Numbered from the stretch's first letter, positions 33,191 through 44,439 are shown. The stretch is DNA of 64,000 bases from Meghimatium bilineatum (GCA_034231615.1 CM067309.1:23059965-23123964); one strand, 5' to 3'. Notes: generated from the letters alone by a model not told the origin. Program-made: numbers and translations.

Positions 33191-33744
33191 CATTACTGAG
33201 AGAAAAAGCTCATTGGCTTGTTTTTGTTTGTTTTCTTAATGATCTTCTGCAAGATGCAAAAAGCCATTCAGTAAATTCTAAATATTACAGAAAGTTATGC
33301 TATATTTTTGTAAAGAAAATTAACTGCTTATATTACAGTGATTCAATGGTGGAGCAAAGATGAATAATACTACAATTTGCCATGTATGCTATGAGAGGAA
33401 ACTAAGAAGATGTAGGGTTTATTATAGTGGAATCCCCTTATAACAACTTGGTCCAGACCAGCAAAATATTTTATGTAATAACAGAAATTTACCATGTACA
33501 GTACAAACAATAAAGAATAAATATAATTGGGGATTTTTAAATGTGTTGCTATATAGGGAATTGTGTTATAAGAGGATTCTCTATAGAGGAATTCCACTAT
33601 ACCAATCCTCATGATTTTTTCTGCAATGACTTCTGGGAAGAAATCATACCTGAACTTCTGGTAGGGAATCAACCCTTTTTACCTAACAGTTTGTCTCAAA
33701 AATGCAGGATGGTCACAGCAAAGACCTCTCTAAAGTAAAAGACT
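33191..33744. other. Intergenic, nothing recognised
   Basis: AT-rich; no recurring block and no coding signature. Confidence 0.4.
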
Positions 33745-34095
33745 TCCCAGATCCTAGCATTGCTCCCTACAGTTACATTTAACCAGTGATCTTGGACTTG
33801 CTCCCTACTGTTACATTTAACCAGTGATCGTGGACTTGCTCCCTACTGTTACATTTAACCAGTGATTTTGGACTTGCTCCCTACTGTTACATTTAACTAG
33901 TGATCGTGGACTTGCTCCCTACAGTTACATTTAACCAGTGATCGTGGACTTGCTCCCTACTGTTACATTTAACCAGTCATCTTGGACTTGCTCCCTACAG
34001 TTACATTTAACCAATCATCTTGGACTTGCTCCCTACAATTACATTTAACCAATCATCTTAGACTTGCTCCCTACAGTTACATTTAACCAGTCATC
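33745..34095. repeat. Minisatellite, 38-bp unit, about nine copies
   Basis: Units GGACTTGCTCCCTACTGTTA then CATTTAACCAGTGATCGT. Variants (ACAGTT, CAATCATCTT) increase to the right. Confidence 0.95.
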
Positions 34096-34179
34096 TGGGA
34101 CTTTGCTAAATCTATTTTTAAAAGCTGTTGTCTTTCTCCAGGTGAATTATGATTGATAGTATTCACACCTGCCGTTCTT

Positions 34180-34530
34180 CTTTCTTTCTAGCACCAGGAA
34201 TTGCAAGAGATTAGCTCTTACTTTCTATGTGCAGTGGGGTGGTTTTTATGAGCGTTCTTTCATACCCAGGAGACTTCGGCTTAATGCAAATGCCTAATGA
34301 AGGAGCGTTCTACTCGGGTGGAGGGTTGTCAATCCAGGGCCAGATGTGTCACCTTGGTTGAATTGAGTCCATGTTTGTTCAAGGTTATCTTGATTTTTTT
34401 CTATCCACTGTTTTCGTGGTCTGCCTGTGGTTTTATGTCCGGATACTCTTTTGTTATATGCTCTTATTGGTATTTAGGTTCATTCTCATAAGGTGATCAA
34501 GCCATTTTTATTGCTGTCTTTTGATATGTT
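34180..34530 (-). mobile_element. LINE 3'-end fragment (F4)
   Basis: Minus-strand frames include KRVSGHKTTGRPRKQWIEK, followed downstream by GTGTCACCTTGG-type and CCTGGGTATGAAAGA blocks. The end block recurs at 43335-43450, defining a shared 3' UTR. Confidence 0.7.
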
Positions 34531-34554
34531 CAATACATGATATTCTTCTTCTTC

Positions 34555-35040
34555 TTCATCGTTCTTCAGTCAGATATCAGGTTACAGCACCAATAGCTTC
34601 AATGAATTGTGTGATTCGCTTCAGGTAATCCATGGAACCCCTCAAGTCTGGAAGCAGTGCCGTCTCAGTAGGCCATATTTTCTCCCTCTCTTCTTGGTAG
34701 AGTTGACAGGCATGAAGAATGTGTTCTGCAGTCTCTGGCCTCAGTCCACAGTTGCACAGGTCTGTCTCACCAATCTTCAGCTTTCGGAACATGTGACTTC
34801 TCAGTCTGTTGTGACCAGTTCGTAGTCTGAAATTGATGGTTTGTTCCTTGCGTGACATTTGGTGGTAGGGGTCATTTGGTTCTGCAGTTTGGTGCACTTG
34901 CTTCCACTTTTTCTTATATTCTGCTTTTAACATGGTCTTACTTTCATAGTACGTATTATCATTTTCTATTTGTTCCAGTGATCCCCCTTTCCTTGCCAGG
35001 AGATCAGCTTTTTCATTTCCAGGTATGCCACAGTGACCTG
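34555..35040 (-). mobile_element. F1-type LINE 3' part: RNase H end and zinc-knuckle tail
   Basis: Minus strand reads PGHCGIPGNEKADLLARKGG then an open stretch MLKAEYKKKWKQVHQTAEPN, NFRLRTGHNRLRSHMFRKLK, CNCGLRPETAEHILHAC and FIEAIGAVT before a stop. It aligns with the F1 element residues after its last RNase H motif (HCGIPGNEKADQLAKE, LRLRTGHNRLRSHMYTK, CTCGQ...HILQEC). It ends in a (GAA)n tail at 34543-34555. The 5' side joins F2 sequence at about 35041. Confidence 0.85.
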
Positions 35041-35400
35041 GGATCTGTACGAAAACTGCATTGACTCTCTGGGAGTAGATCGTTTAATAGTGAGTTATTT
35101 AATCTATTGAGTATGTCACGAGCAAGAATTTTACCAGCTATAGACAAAAGTGATATACCCCTTTGATTATCGTAAGACTGTTTGGTACCTTTGCCTTTAT
35201 ATAGGTGTACTATAGAAGCATCTTTTAGATCTTGAGGCAATGTACCTGAGTTCCAGAAAATACCAAAAATGTCAGTTTTTTAATCAGCAGTGATCCGCCA
35301 TTTTTATAAATTTCAGCAGGTAAAGCATCCAAACCAGGAGCTTTATCATTTGACATTTGTTTAATCGCTATCATAACCTCTTGACTGCGGTGTGGTTTGT
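35041..35400 (-). mobile_element. F2 LINE RT fragment, second copy
   Basis: Nearly identical to 37010-37366 (MPQDLKDASIVHLYKGKGTK, RGISLLSIAGKILARDILNR). It carries the same frame break before the MPQD block, so one is a copy of the other or of a shared decayed master. Its 3' side runs directly into the F1-type RNase H fragment. Confidence 0.85.
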
Positions 35401-35447
35401 TGTGTATTCTACGTTATCTAAGGAGGGAGGGTTCAATCATTTCGTGT

Positions 35448-35545
35448 GTTGACAGTGTCAGAAGGAGGAGCAAAGAATATTAACGCTCTGATCTGCTATG
35501 CATGTCATAAGAAACTAATAATAGGTATGAGGTTAGTGTTGAGTA
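35448..35545 (+). repeat. SINE-A 5' part
   Basis: GTGTTGACAGTGTCAGAAGG, GGAGCAAAGAAT, CATGTCATAAGAAACTAAT match the first third of SINE-A (compare 48840-48930). The 3' part is missing. Confidence 0.6.
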
Positions 35546-35594
35546 GGACAACTTGCAACAAAAAGAACCACTCAAACCTTCCCATATATGATGA

Positions 35595-37920
35595 TGATGT
35601 TCGTCCGTAGTAATCGACGATGACCAAAAACTCAACCATAATATTAATAACAAAAAGTAATAAAAAATAATAAAGTTAATAGTGCGTTTTTAAATGAATA
35701 ACAAATCCAATGCGCGCACAAAATGTTCTTTTACATAATTGACAACAATAGAGGGTATCTATGTGATGTTGAGATGGTTTTTTTCTTTTCTACGTGCCCG
35801 CTTCTGTCTTGCAGTATCTTGTCTGGACTCTTCCGCCGCTAGTGCTCCTGTTCTAATGCTGTAACGCCATGCTATTCTATCCTGAGCGAGGCTCTCCCAA
35901 GCGTCTACGTCAATATTAAGATGTTTCAGTGATGACTTGAGCGTGTCTTTGAAGCGCTTTTTCTGTCCACCAGCTTTTCGAAATCCCGCCTTTAGTGCTC
36001 CATAATATATTTGTTTTGGCAGACGCGAGTTCTCCATACGCACAAGATGGCCCGCCCAGCGTGCTTGCGCCCTCATAAGTATTGTGTGGATGCTTATTGA
36101 GGTTGATTTTTCCAAGACCTCGTAGTCTGGTACTTTGTCCCACCAATAGATATTTAGTAATTTATGTAGGCAGGTAAGATGGAAATAATTTCATTTTCTT
36201 GCATGTCTAGCATACACTGTCCACGTTTCGCAAGCGTATAGTAGGGTTGGTATAACAGCAGCATGATATACTTGAAGTTTGGTGGTTGTTCTTATACCTC
36301 TTCTGTTGCCAGTCTTTTGTTAATTTCCACATCAATGTTGAGATCACGAGGGAGAGTGCTTTCAAGGTAAGTAAAATTGTCGACCACCTGCAGTTTTTCC
36401 TGATTGACGATGATAGAAATAGCAATATGTTGGCTATTTGATGTTGCTTGGTGCATGACTTCTGTTGTTTTTTTGTGTGTTAATAGTGAGACCAAAGTTT
36501 TTGCAGGCCTGTGAGAAGCGGTCTATGGTGCTCTGCATGTTTACGACAGAGTCAGCATACACTGCACAGTCGTCAGCATAAAGTAATTCTCTAACAGTAC
36601 TAGATTTAGTTTTCGTGTTTGCTTTTAGACGACGTAAATTGAAAAGACCACCATCCATTCTGTAATTGATCATTATGCCTGCTGTTTCATTACTATGGTG
36701 TGCTTCCGTTAGCATGGCCGTTAATAACAGACTGAAAAGAGTAGGGGCCAGCACACGTCCCTGCTTTACACCATTTGTGACAGGGAATGCAGGAGATACT
36801 CCTCCGTCACAGATAACAATAGCCATCATACCGTCATGAAATTGTCGTATCACAGTGACAAGTTTTGGGGGACATCCGAACTTTGTAAGCACCTTCCACG
36901 GTCCTTCTCTGTTAACGGTATCGAATGCTTTAGTTAAGTCCACAAATATTGCTACGAGTTCACTATGTTGCTCTTGTGACTTTTCATTTGTCGTGCAGAG
37001 AATATCATATCAACTGTACCACGACCTGTACAAAAACCGCACTGACTCTCTAGGAGTAGATCGTTTAATAGTGAGTTATTTAATCTATTGAGTATGTCAC
37101 GAGCAAGAATTTTACCAGCTATAGACAAAAGTGATATACCCCTGTGATTATCGTAAGACTGTTTGGTACCTTTGCCTTTATATAGGTGTACTATAGAAGC
37201 ATCTTTTAGATCTTGAGGCAATGTACCTGAGTTCCAGAAAATACCAAAAATGTCCGTTTTTTAATCAGAAGTGATCCGCCATTTTTATAAATTTCAGCAG
37301 GTAAGGCATCCAAACCAGGAGCTTTATCATTTGACATTTGTTTAATCGCTATCATAACCTCTTGACTGCTTGGGGGTATATCGAGTTCTTCTCTCATCAT
37401 AAGTTGTGGCATTCTGTTTATGACTTCTTCATTTATTACTGATGGTTTGTTTAGGATTTCTTCAAAATGTTCAGCCCAATGATTTAAGATATCATTTTTG
37501 TCAGCGAGAAGCTTCGACGAATCGGCATTTAATATAGGTGGTGATCCCGTTGTATTTTTGCTTACTTTCAATCGCAACGACATCAAGCGATCGCTAATTC
37601 CTCGAGGCAGACCTGGAAGTTTCTGCACCAGAGATGATTTTATAGCAAAACCAACACCTGATTCACGCCTCTCTGTGTTTTTACGTCCTATCCAGAAGAA
37701 TGTATACCCTCCACCTCTCTCTGTCAACTGTCCCTCATCTGCAAACCGCGTTTCACTAAGTGCAACAATATCCAGATTATAACAGGCCAATTCTTTAGCA
37801 ATTAGTGATGTTCTTCTTTCTGGTCTGTTTACATCTGAGAGATCCGTCAGTGTCCGAACATTCCATGAACCAACTAGGATTGATTCATACTTTGTTCTCT
37901 TCATATTTAATTAGTAAAGA
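35595..37920 (-). mobile_element. F2 LINE with endonuclease remnant, RT and C-terminal region
   Basis: Minus strand from 37904: SWNVRTLTDLSD, LDIVALSETRFADEGQ and GVGFAIK (endonuclease N-terminal half). At LRLKVSK it jumps directly to NTTGSPPILNADSSKLL, so the rest of the endonuclease is deleted. RT follows: MSNDKAPGLDALPAEIYKNG, a frame break, RGISLLSIAGKILARDILNR, QCGFCTGRGTVDMIF, MDLTKAFDTVNREGPWKVL, TNGVKQGRVLAPTLFSLLLT and LLYADDCAVYADS (YADD intact). The tail has GHLVRMENSRLPKQ and RFKDTLKSSLKHLNID. It ends near 35597 in GGACGAACATCATCATCA. Non-functional through deletion and frameshifts. The 37.9-38.3 kb sequence is probably its 5' UTR. Confidence 0.9.
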
Positions 37921-38337
37921 TAAGTAAATGATTGGGTTGAGAAATGACTATCGCTGAAGTTGGTTTATTGTGTGGAAGAGTTGCGCTAATCGTCAACCAC
38001 ACTCTCTCTCCTGAGTTTTATCTTGGTCCAGTGGCAAGACAAAGTCGAGACAACTGGGAGAAAATCAGGTGCAGTGGATGGCCAGAGCGTACTGTGTGTC
38101 TAACTGTGCCCTATGCTGTCCACACAGCTCTGCTGTTAGCGCCTATGTACCCGTTGAATTACCTGCCAACTTCTTCCGAGTATTTCGCCGCAGACTTTTT
38201 AAGGTAGACAAAGCCTTTGTTAACAATGCTAGGCTGGCTTATTTCCTAGCACTGTGAGTGTCCATAATAGCTACAGTGTGTCGCCCAATATCACATCGAC
38301 TGTAACAGGTTGACACCGTGTAAAAATAGCTCTTCCC

Positions 38338-38431
<94 letters not shown>
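38338..38431. repeat. (AT)n microsatellite
   Basis: About 94 bases of perfect AT repeat. The translated frames through it are dipeptide repeats and not genes. Confidence 0.97.
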
Positions 38432-38433
<2 letters not shown>

Positions 38434-38559
38434 GCCTCACAACCTCCACCCATACAGAGATACATACAGATATACAGACACACGTACATACATACTTACA
38501 TACCGACATACATGCACTAATATAATGCTTACTTTAACCAGTTTATAATAAAGACCATA

Positions 38560-40215
38560 ATTTGTTCATGCCTTTATAAAGTTCAATATTTCTATTTCTT
38601 TCCTTGCTATTCTGTTGCCACTGGTGCCCAAAAAGCCGGTGTTGTTTTAGTGAAGCCTCCAAGCTGTCATGAAAGGAAACAGGACATATTAGTTGATCAT
38701 CTTTTCTATCTCTATTGTAAATAGGAATTCCTTGGAAAATTAGAGACTCGGCAACTTGTACAACTTTCTGTTGTACTGTCCGGGTTATAATCGCCTCTCT
38801 ACAAACAAATGTATAGTGCGCTTAATTGCTTTATTGGCACCATTTGAATTTATGTTTCGTTCTTGCGATATCAGGCTAAGTTCAGATAGCTCTTGAAGTG
38901 CATCACACATTAATTCTAAGCCTAAAATAAACTCCACAATAGTAATCTTCTTCATCAATCCCTTATATGTGCACCTATCTTCTTTTTTTTTTTAAATCTC
39001 TGGAATTATCATCTTAAGCATTCTAAAATGACAAACTACTTTATGATTCAACCAAACTGCAGATACTGAGCGAAAGCTGGATGCTACCCAACTAATGCTT
39101 ACTATTCGTCTAATTTTCAACAACTGCACTTCCAGTGAACTGGCACATACATGGACTTCGCGATTATTCTTTGGTCGATGCATGATAAAAAACGTATAAC
39201 TTGTCAATAAATTATTTCAATTTCAGAAACTTTCTTATCAGCATCGTGAACATATAATTCCAGATTATGCTTAGCACAGTATCAAACAATTAATGATGGA
39301 ATTTTATCTTTTAATAACTTTTCTTTTTACTACGAGAACCCAACATTATTGTTGCACCTTTACAAGCAACAGAAATTAGACATTCATTCAGGCACTCCTC
39401 TGTCAATCCAATAGAATGAAGATATCTAATCAAAGCGGAGAAGATTCCGGCGAATGGTACATCTTCTAGTTCAGCTAAGTCAATAAATAAATTAACTAGT
39501 CTGATCATTTCACAGCCTGAAATTATTGCGCGAATATACAAAATAATGTAGATATTCTGACTGATTGTTATCGCCTCGTCGATGAATACTGAAAATCTTG
39601 ATTTTATATTTACAATTGTATTGATCAATTTAGTTTTCATCTCCTTGCTAATATGATGTATAATATTAACGCAATCATTTGTAGAGCGAAGTATCCGTCC
39701 CATATCAATGTCGTTAAGTTCTTGCAGATTAATTTCCATTTCAAAAGTATTGAATGACTTATTTTTGTTGTTGCTATTATATAGACTTTGTGAAACACCT
39801 TTGTAGTTGTTTCTTTTTGGCGTGATACCGTTTAAGTGTATTTTTCTTCGCGTCTTCTAATATTGTTATGAAAAGTGTGTGACCATCGTTTGCTTTATGT
39901 TTTTGTATTTGTAAAGATGTTGTTCCCGAGTTTTGATAAAATAAGTTACTTCATTGTTTGCTCATTCTTTTGAAATCTTATATATCCCATTTTAGCCTCC
40001 GTTCCGAGTTGAATTATGCTGCAAGCACTGCAACATATTTTCCCATCCTTTGTTAGTAACCAAACATTTCTTTCCCAGAAATCATTCGTTTGCTCCATTG
40101 TCCAACAGGACGGCGAACTATATTTCACTTGTTCATTCGTCTTAGTAGAACATGAAGATGCTGCAACATTGGTTCCGGGCAATCGTTTCCATATTTTTGA
40201 TGCTTGTGATGGGAA
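38560..40215 (-). pseudogene. KIAA1586-like / hAT-transposase-derived relic
   Basis: Minus strand in order: 40182-39950 KDGKICCSACSIIQLGTEAK, a TTF/BED-like zinc-binding segment. 39739-39311 is open and reads HHISKEMKTKLINTIVNIKS, RFSVFIDEAITISQNIYIIL and LVNLFIDLAELEDVPFAGIF, the RNase H-like part with the conserved FIDEAITIS. At 39150-39050 comes IRRIVSISWVASSFRSVSAV and at about 38950-38800 ELMCDALQELSELSLISQER. This series is characteristic of KIAA1586-like (E3 SUMO ligase-like) proteins derived from hAT transposases. Several stops and frameshifts separate the blocks, so it is a dead copy. No terminal inverted repeats were found. Confidence 0.8.
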
Positions 40216-40332
40216 AAAAGTTGTAACTTTGTTAATTAAATACAGAAATTCGTGAATATTTTGCGCCTAGTATTTGTCACAAACTGAAACAGTTCTGTAG
40301 TATGTGCTCTGGGAAATGACCTTATATGGTAC

Positions 40333-40550
40333 AGAAGACCTCTTTACATCATTAATTAGGACGTCATTCGTTACGTGTTTTATTATTACCGCGCTATTCG
40401 CTGGCTACCATTTATATACTTGGAGTCGCCTGGCTATTTTTGGCATGCGACGCCAAGTATACAAATAATAGCCAATGAAAATCACGACAGTAATTTAATA
40501 AAAAAAACGTAACGAATGAAGTCCTAATTAATTGCGTACAGAGGTCTTCT
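40333..40550. repeat. Palindromic (fold-back/MITE-like) element
   Basis: AGAAGACCTCTTTACATCAT ... GGACGTCATTCGTTACGT on the left is mirrored by the reverse complement at the right end (ACGTAACGAATGAAGTCC ... CAGAGGTCTTCT), with the central TATACTTGG/CCAAGTATA also complementary. The arms total about 105 bp each with mismatches. A possible half copy at 14445-14515 shares CCAATGAAAATCACGGCA. Confidence 0.75.
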
Positions 40551-40589
40551 ACCGTAGAGTGTTTTATTTGGGGCCAAGTCCGTTGATAA

Positions 40590-40830
40590 GGGGCGGTGGG
40601 TGTTTCTTTCGAAGTCAGATCATGACACTTAGTACTAGGGAAAAAAATGCCAAAAAGGGTAGACACCCCCCCCCAAAATAATAATAAATAAATAAATTGG
40701 TTTCCTAAAAATAAAAACCCAAGGAAAATGAAGGAATGACTCATGAGATCGAAGATATAACCATTTTAATTCGGTAAATTTTCCCCTTCCCCCTTATCGA
40801 AGACGTATCTATGACCCTGGTTCTGGTGAA
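40590..40830 (+). repeat. Interspersed repeat, about 230 bp, copy 2 of 3
   Basis: CAGATCATGACACTTAGTAC, a CCCCCCCCC run and a terminal GACGTATCTATGACCCTGG correspond to blocks at 44085-44255. The middle is diverged. Confidence 0.5.
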
Positions 40831-41019
40831 TGCCCCTACAGGCCCCCTATGTTATTCCTGGGCAGATGCAAGTCGCAGAGTGTTGATGACGATCGATTTG
40901 GTGTAAATGCGCATTTAGACGGCAATGTCCCGTTCACAGTCGAAAAATCTCGACTTGTTTATTGCTGCTCAATTTGTTACTGTTGTCTTCCTGTAGTTTC
41001 CCGTAGTTCTCTACACTGT

Positions 41020-41163
41020 CATTAGTCATTATCATCAAGTACCGTCTCAGCAGCGAAGGTTTCATGCAACGGCACATGCCGAAATCGGATATGCTAGGCC
41101 TACAAGGCGCATAACGGTGGCACAACGTAATCACGCTCCCGGCGGAAATCGCACGGATATTAC
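41020..41163. mobile_element. LINE 3' tail scrap (minus) joined to LRE 3' fragment (plus)
   Basis: 41020-41075, minus strand, matches the F3 LINE terminus (CATGAAACCTTCGCTGCTGA then GACGGTACTTGATGATAATG; compare 15670-15715). 41076-41163 matches LRE 3' sequence on the plus strand (GCCGAAATCGGATATGCTAG, CAAGGCGCATAACGGTGGCA, GGCGGAAATCGCACGGATAT), nearly identical to copy C. Confidence 0.7.
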
Positions 41164-41294
41164 ACGACCCATACTATAAAGCCGCTATAGTGGCGATAGG
41201 TCCCCAATGAGTTAAGGAGCGAACGTCAGAAAATAAAATAAAAAAATAAAAGTGCACTGACTTTAGCATATACAGGCACTGGATATTAAATGGC

Positions 41295-41445
41295 ACATTC
41301 GATTTCGGCATGGCTTCTGGCTCACTTATATAGGCTGGGACAGCCAGCTCTACGCTATAATCGCCAATATGACATGCATGAAAGGTAAACAGTGTTGCTA
41401 TTCTTTACTCCCCATTTGAGGCTCTGGCAACATACGCGCCTAAAA
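41295..41445 (-). repeat. SINE-A partial copy
   Basis: Minus strand GGGGAGTAAAGAATAGCAAC, GGCGATTATAGCGTAGAGCT, GGCTGTCCCAGCC, CAGAAGCCATGCCGAAATCG: the first half of SINE-A. Confidence 0.65.
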
Positions 41446-41464
41446 TAAAGATAAAAATATGCAT

Positions 41465-41610
41465 CTCTATACCAGACAAGAATATATAATGTCACCAGAT
41501 CTATTCATCCTGTATACAGAAGATACGTGAAACATATAAAGGATGCCAAAAATATCTAGTGGTTACAATCTGAATAACCTGAGATATGCTGATGAAACAC
41601 ATCAGATATT
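41465..41610 (+). mobile_element. F3 LINE RT scrap
   Basis: Reads YIMSPDLFILYTEDT then GYNLNNLRYADET, the RT B-C motifs (F3 at 52.7-52.85 kb: VMSPDRFSLYTEYI, YNINNLRYADDTVL). The second catalytic Asp is Glu here. Confidence 0.8.
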
Positions 41611-41929
41611 TGAAAAAACATCATTGAGATATTTGAGGTTTGATTTACTGTTGTCCCAATCTCTGCATCCCCTGCCAATTGTTTTTATTACGTTGTCAAA
41701 GCTCACCATAGTTTTATCAATCAAGCGCCATTCATATCATATAGGTAAAGTCTAGACTATGATTATCTATCCAATGTTTTTTTTTCAGCCTGTGCCATCT
41801 ATTACATGTCTCTCATGATTTTCATATCACTACATTCCCACCGTGTTCTTGCTCAAATTAAGTCATAGTCCCCACATGCGTTTCACGTCCGACTAACGAC
41901 ACCAACTACACATGAACCACGACACTACA

Positions 41930-41990
41930 TGATTTTCTGAACTACATCCTGTTAATCTGCAAGAGTTTGAGAACGAAGAAAACAAGATAT
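41930..41990 (+). repeat. SINE-A 3' end fragment
   Basis: TTTTCTGAACTACATCCTGT, TAATCTGCAAGAGTTTGAGA, ACGAAGAAAACAAG. Confidence 0.65.
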
Positions 41991-43227
41991 AAAACGAATT
42001 CTGATGTATTGTTTGTTTGAGAACCCTAGGAATTGCGAGCGATTAGTGTAACAGTAACAAGCTCTGCACTTGGTGTGACAGAAACAACTTGTTACCGAAA
42101 ACATATAGTTGACTGTCTGTCCTGAACAGACTAGTGTGACAGAAAGAAGATCTGCAGCGTCACAATAATTTGCGACGGAAGAAAATGCCTTTTAGGACTT
42201 ACTAGAATACTGGTGCTGTGACCAGGTCTAAATCTGTGTAATACTGCTCGACATCAATCAGTTAACCAAAGCACTACTTCATAAGAATATGAGGTTTATT
42301 TACACAAATTGATATACATCGATTAATAGCAATCATACTCATAAGAGAGGCAAATAAACACAAGGCAAAAGTCCCAATCTAGTCTTATTCGAGTCCGTCC
42401 TCAACTCTGCAGACTAATCCTAAATTATCTGCAACTGGGCAATAATATAATCATCTTAGATTACAAATTACGCTAACACATCCAGGAATTGTTTCACTCT
42501 GGTTATAAGCTAAGTCTTAGAGATTATACACCGACTAACTATCTGGCTCTGACTCTTCGTCTTTCCTGGGAGACCGAAGACTCTGACTGTCTCAGCTGCG
42601 AGACTAAACTAGGACTTGTCTCTCCTGGGAGACAAGCACTGACTGTCCGGGACAAGCACTTCTGACCCGGGGACTACTCCGGGGACTACTGACTCTCCAA
42701 GCTAAGTCTTTCTAACTTATCTCTCTCCTCCTAAAAGACATCCGCTAATCAGAACTTATGGTTTTCTGACTCCGCCTATCCTCTTCCGTTTTCCCCCAGA
42801 GGAAAACCTCTAACCAATGATGACTTGACCCTCTGGTCATACAACAACACACGTTGACCATTCTCTGCGTGGGCAATACGCCCCTACTTCTGTCGTATAC
42901 AAACTCCGCCTTTCTACTTATTCCTCTGCGCTTCTATGCTAAACATATTTCATTCCCACGAAAAAGCAGTGTCAACAAATCTTTTCATCAGTTCGCTCCC
43001 TCTGACCATCGGGTACTGCGTAATCGACGTGTCAATAACACATGCGGGCCTGTATGTATTCATCGGTGGCGACCAATTATTCTTTTTAATGCTTCGTCAA
43101 TGTAGACTTTGTGTCGTCTTCCTTCTTATTTGAGGGAATGAGATGCTGACTTGTGATACTAATATTTGCCTTACCTAAAGCGTACTAGCTTGTGTCAGAC
43201 TGGTCTCTGTGCAAACCATACTTAAAA
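41991..43227. other. Intergenic; pyrimidine-rich block, unassigned
   Basis: 42530-42800 is rich in GACT, CTGGGAGAC and GGGGACTACT words with several short direct repeats. The flanking TTTATTTACACAAATTG and AAATAAACACAAGG could belong to a minus-strand solo LTR, but I could not find matching TG...CA ends or a target-site duplication. No gene is seen. Confidence 0.3.
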
Positions 43228-43315
43228 ACAATCCGTCTGCCATGCTAGCACCAGCACAACAAACGGTCTGCCACCTAGTATTAGTACAAACAAACCGTCT
43301 GCCACCCCCAATACT
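43228..43315. repeat. Short tandem repeat, three units of about 36 bp
   Basis: ACAAACCGTCTGCCACC-type units repeated three times with TAGTATTAGTA or CATGCTAGCACC between them. Confidence 0.65.
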
Positions 43316-43334
43316 ATTACATTAGCTCTTATTT

Positions 43335-43450
43335 CATGTTTCTAAGCTTTCTTTCATACCCAGGAGACAATCAGCTTTAGCTTCAAACCATCAAAACCTT
43401 CAACTTCAGGTTTAGTGCAATACCTATTGAAGGAACCTTCTACTCAATGG
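43335..43450 (-). mobile_element. LINE 3' UTR scrap (F4)
   Basis: CTTTCATACCCAGGAGAC and GAAGGAACCTTCTACTC match 34255-34320 inside the LINE tail at 34180-34530. Confidence 0.55.
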
Positions 43451-43689
43451 AGATCTATAATTGTATAGATGACATGCTACAAAGCTTCCATAAGAGAGCC
43501 TCAAAAATAAAGGAATGTCTACTAAGATTTTCTGATGCATGGATGGTTTATCTAGTGGACCATTGGTGAGACCCACAGACGCAACCGCATGCGTAATTAT
43601 GATGTATAGAAGTGAATATCACTGGTGACCATAATACAGTTTATTGTGGAATCTATTTCAGCGTATGACTTCGGCTGAGGAACGAGCAA

Positions 43690-44050
43690 GAAGGAGAAGT
43701 GAGGCATTATGCATGCAGCGGAGACGTGGTTTGATAGAAGAATGTTAAGAATACCATGGGCAGATGAAAAATGAAAAGAAGATATATTGAAGGATGTTCA
43801 ATTTAAAAACGACAGCTGCTCACTCGCATCAAAGACATTCTACATTTTTTTTTTTTACGGAACATGACAAGTGGAAGGCTGGATCACATCGTGACAACAC
43901 GCAAGTTGAAGAGCAAGAGGGAAGGGGAAGTCTAAGAGAAGATGATGGACAGTTTAGCGGTTGTAGCATGGGGCATCGGTATGGAAAATGATTGATAGTA
44001 CACGAGACAGAAGTCTGTAGACAGCCATGATAGCCACTCTACACGGCATG
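43690..44050 (+). mobile_element. F3 LINE C-terminal fragment
   Basis: TWFDRRMLRIPWADEK, then after frame breaks KWKAGSHRDNTQVEEQEGRG and a terminus with GAGACAGAAGTCTGTAGAC, corresponding to MWFLRRMMKIPCAAKK and RGRQR in the 53-kb copy. Confidence 0.7.
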
Positions 44051-44084
44051 TACTATTATCTGACTGGGGTGATACATCCCTCCT

Positions 44085-44255
44085 TTCCAAGCAAATCAGA
44101 ACATGACTTTTAGTACTGTAAAATTAGCCAAAAGGTGGGTAAAACTTTCTTAGTAATTTTCCACACAAAGGTCATCAAATTTCTATTTAAAAAAGTCTGA
44201 AATACAACTAAAAACCCCACATTACTGAAAACGTATCTACGATCCTGGAACCACC
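44085..44255 (+). repeat. Interspersed repeat, about 230 bp, copy 3 of 3
   Basis: AAATCAGAACATGACTTTTA, TTTTCCACACAAAGGTCATC and AACGTATCTACGATCCTGGA match copy 1 at 1090-1300 in order. Confidence 0.6.
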
Positions 44256-44439
44256 CCCCCCTAATTAGTTACATTGGTCAAATAAAGTAAGACCAAGATT
44301 GTGACAAGCAGCAAATTCGTTCTCATTCTCGATTGATAATAGAGAACTAGAGTGAGTTTTGAATACAATGGTTCTCTTTATAAGCAGCACAGGGGATTGC
44401 TATGACGAACTCAGACGGAAGTTGGTCACTGTATCAAAT

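Noticed and set aside
38271..38525. Open frames through the AT run on both strands
   Set aside because: They consist of Tyr-Ile repeats encoded by (AT)n and have no flanking coding signal.
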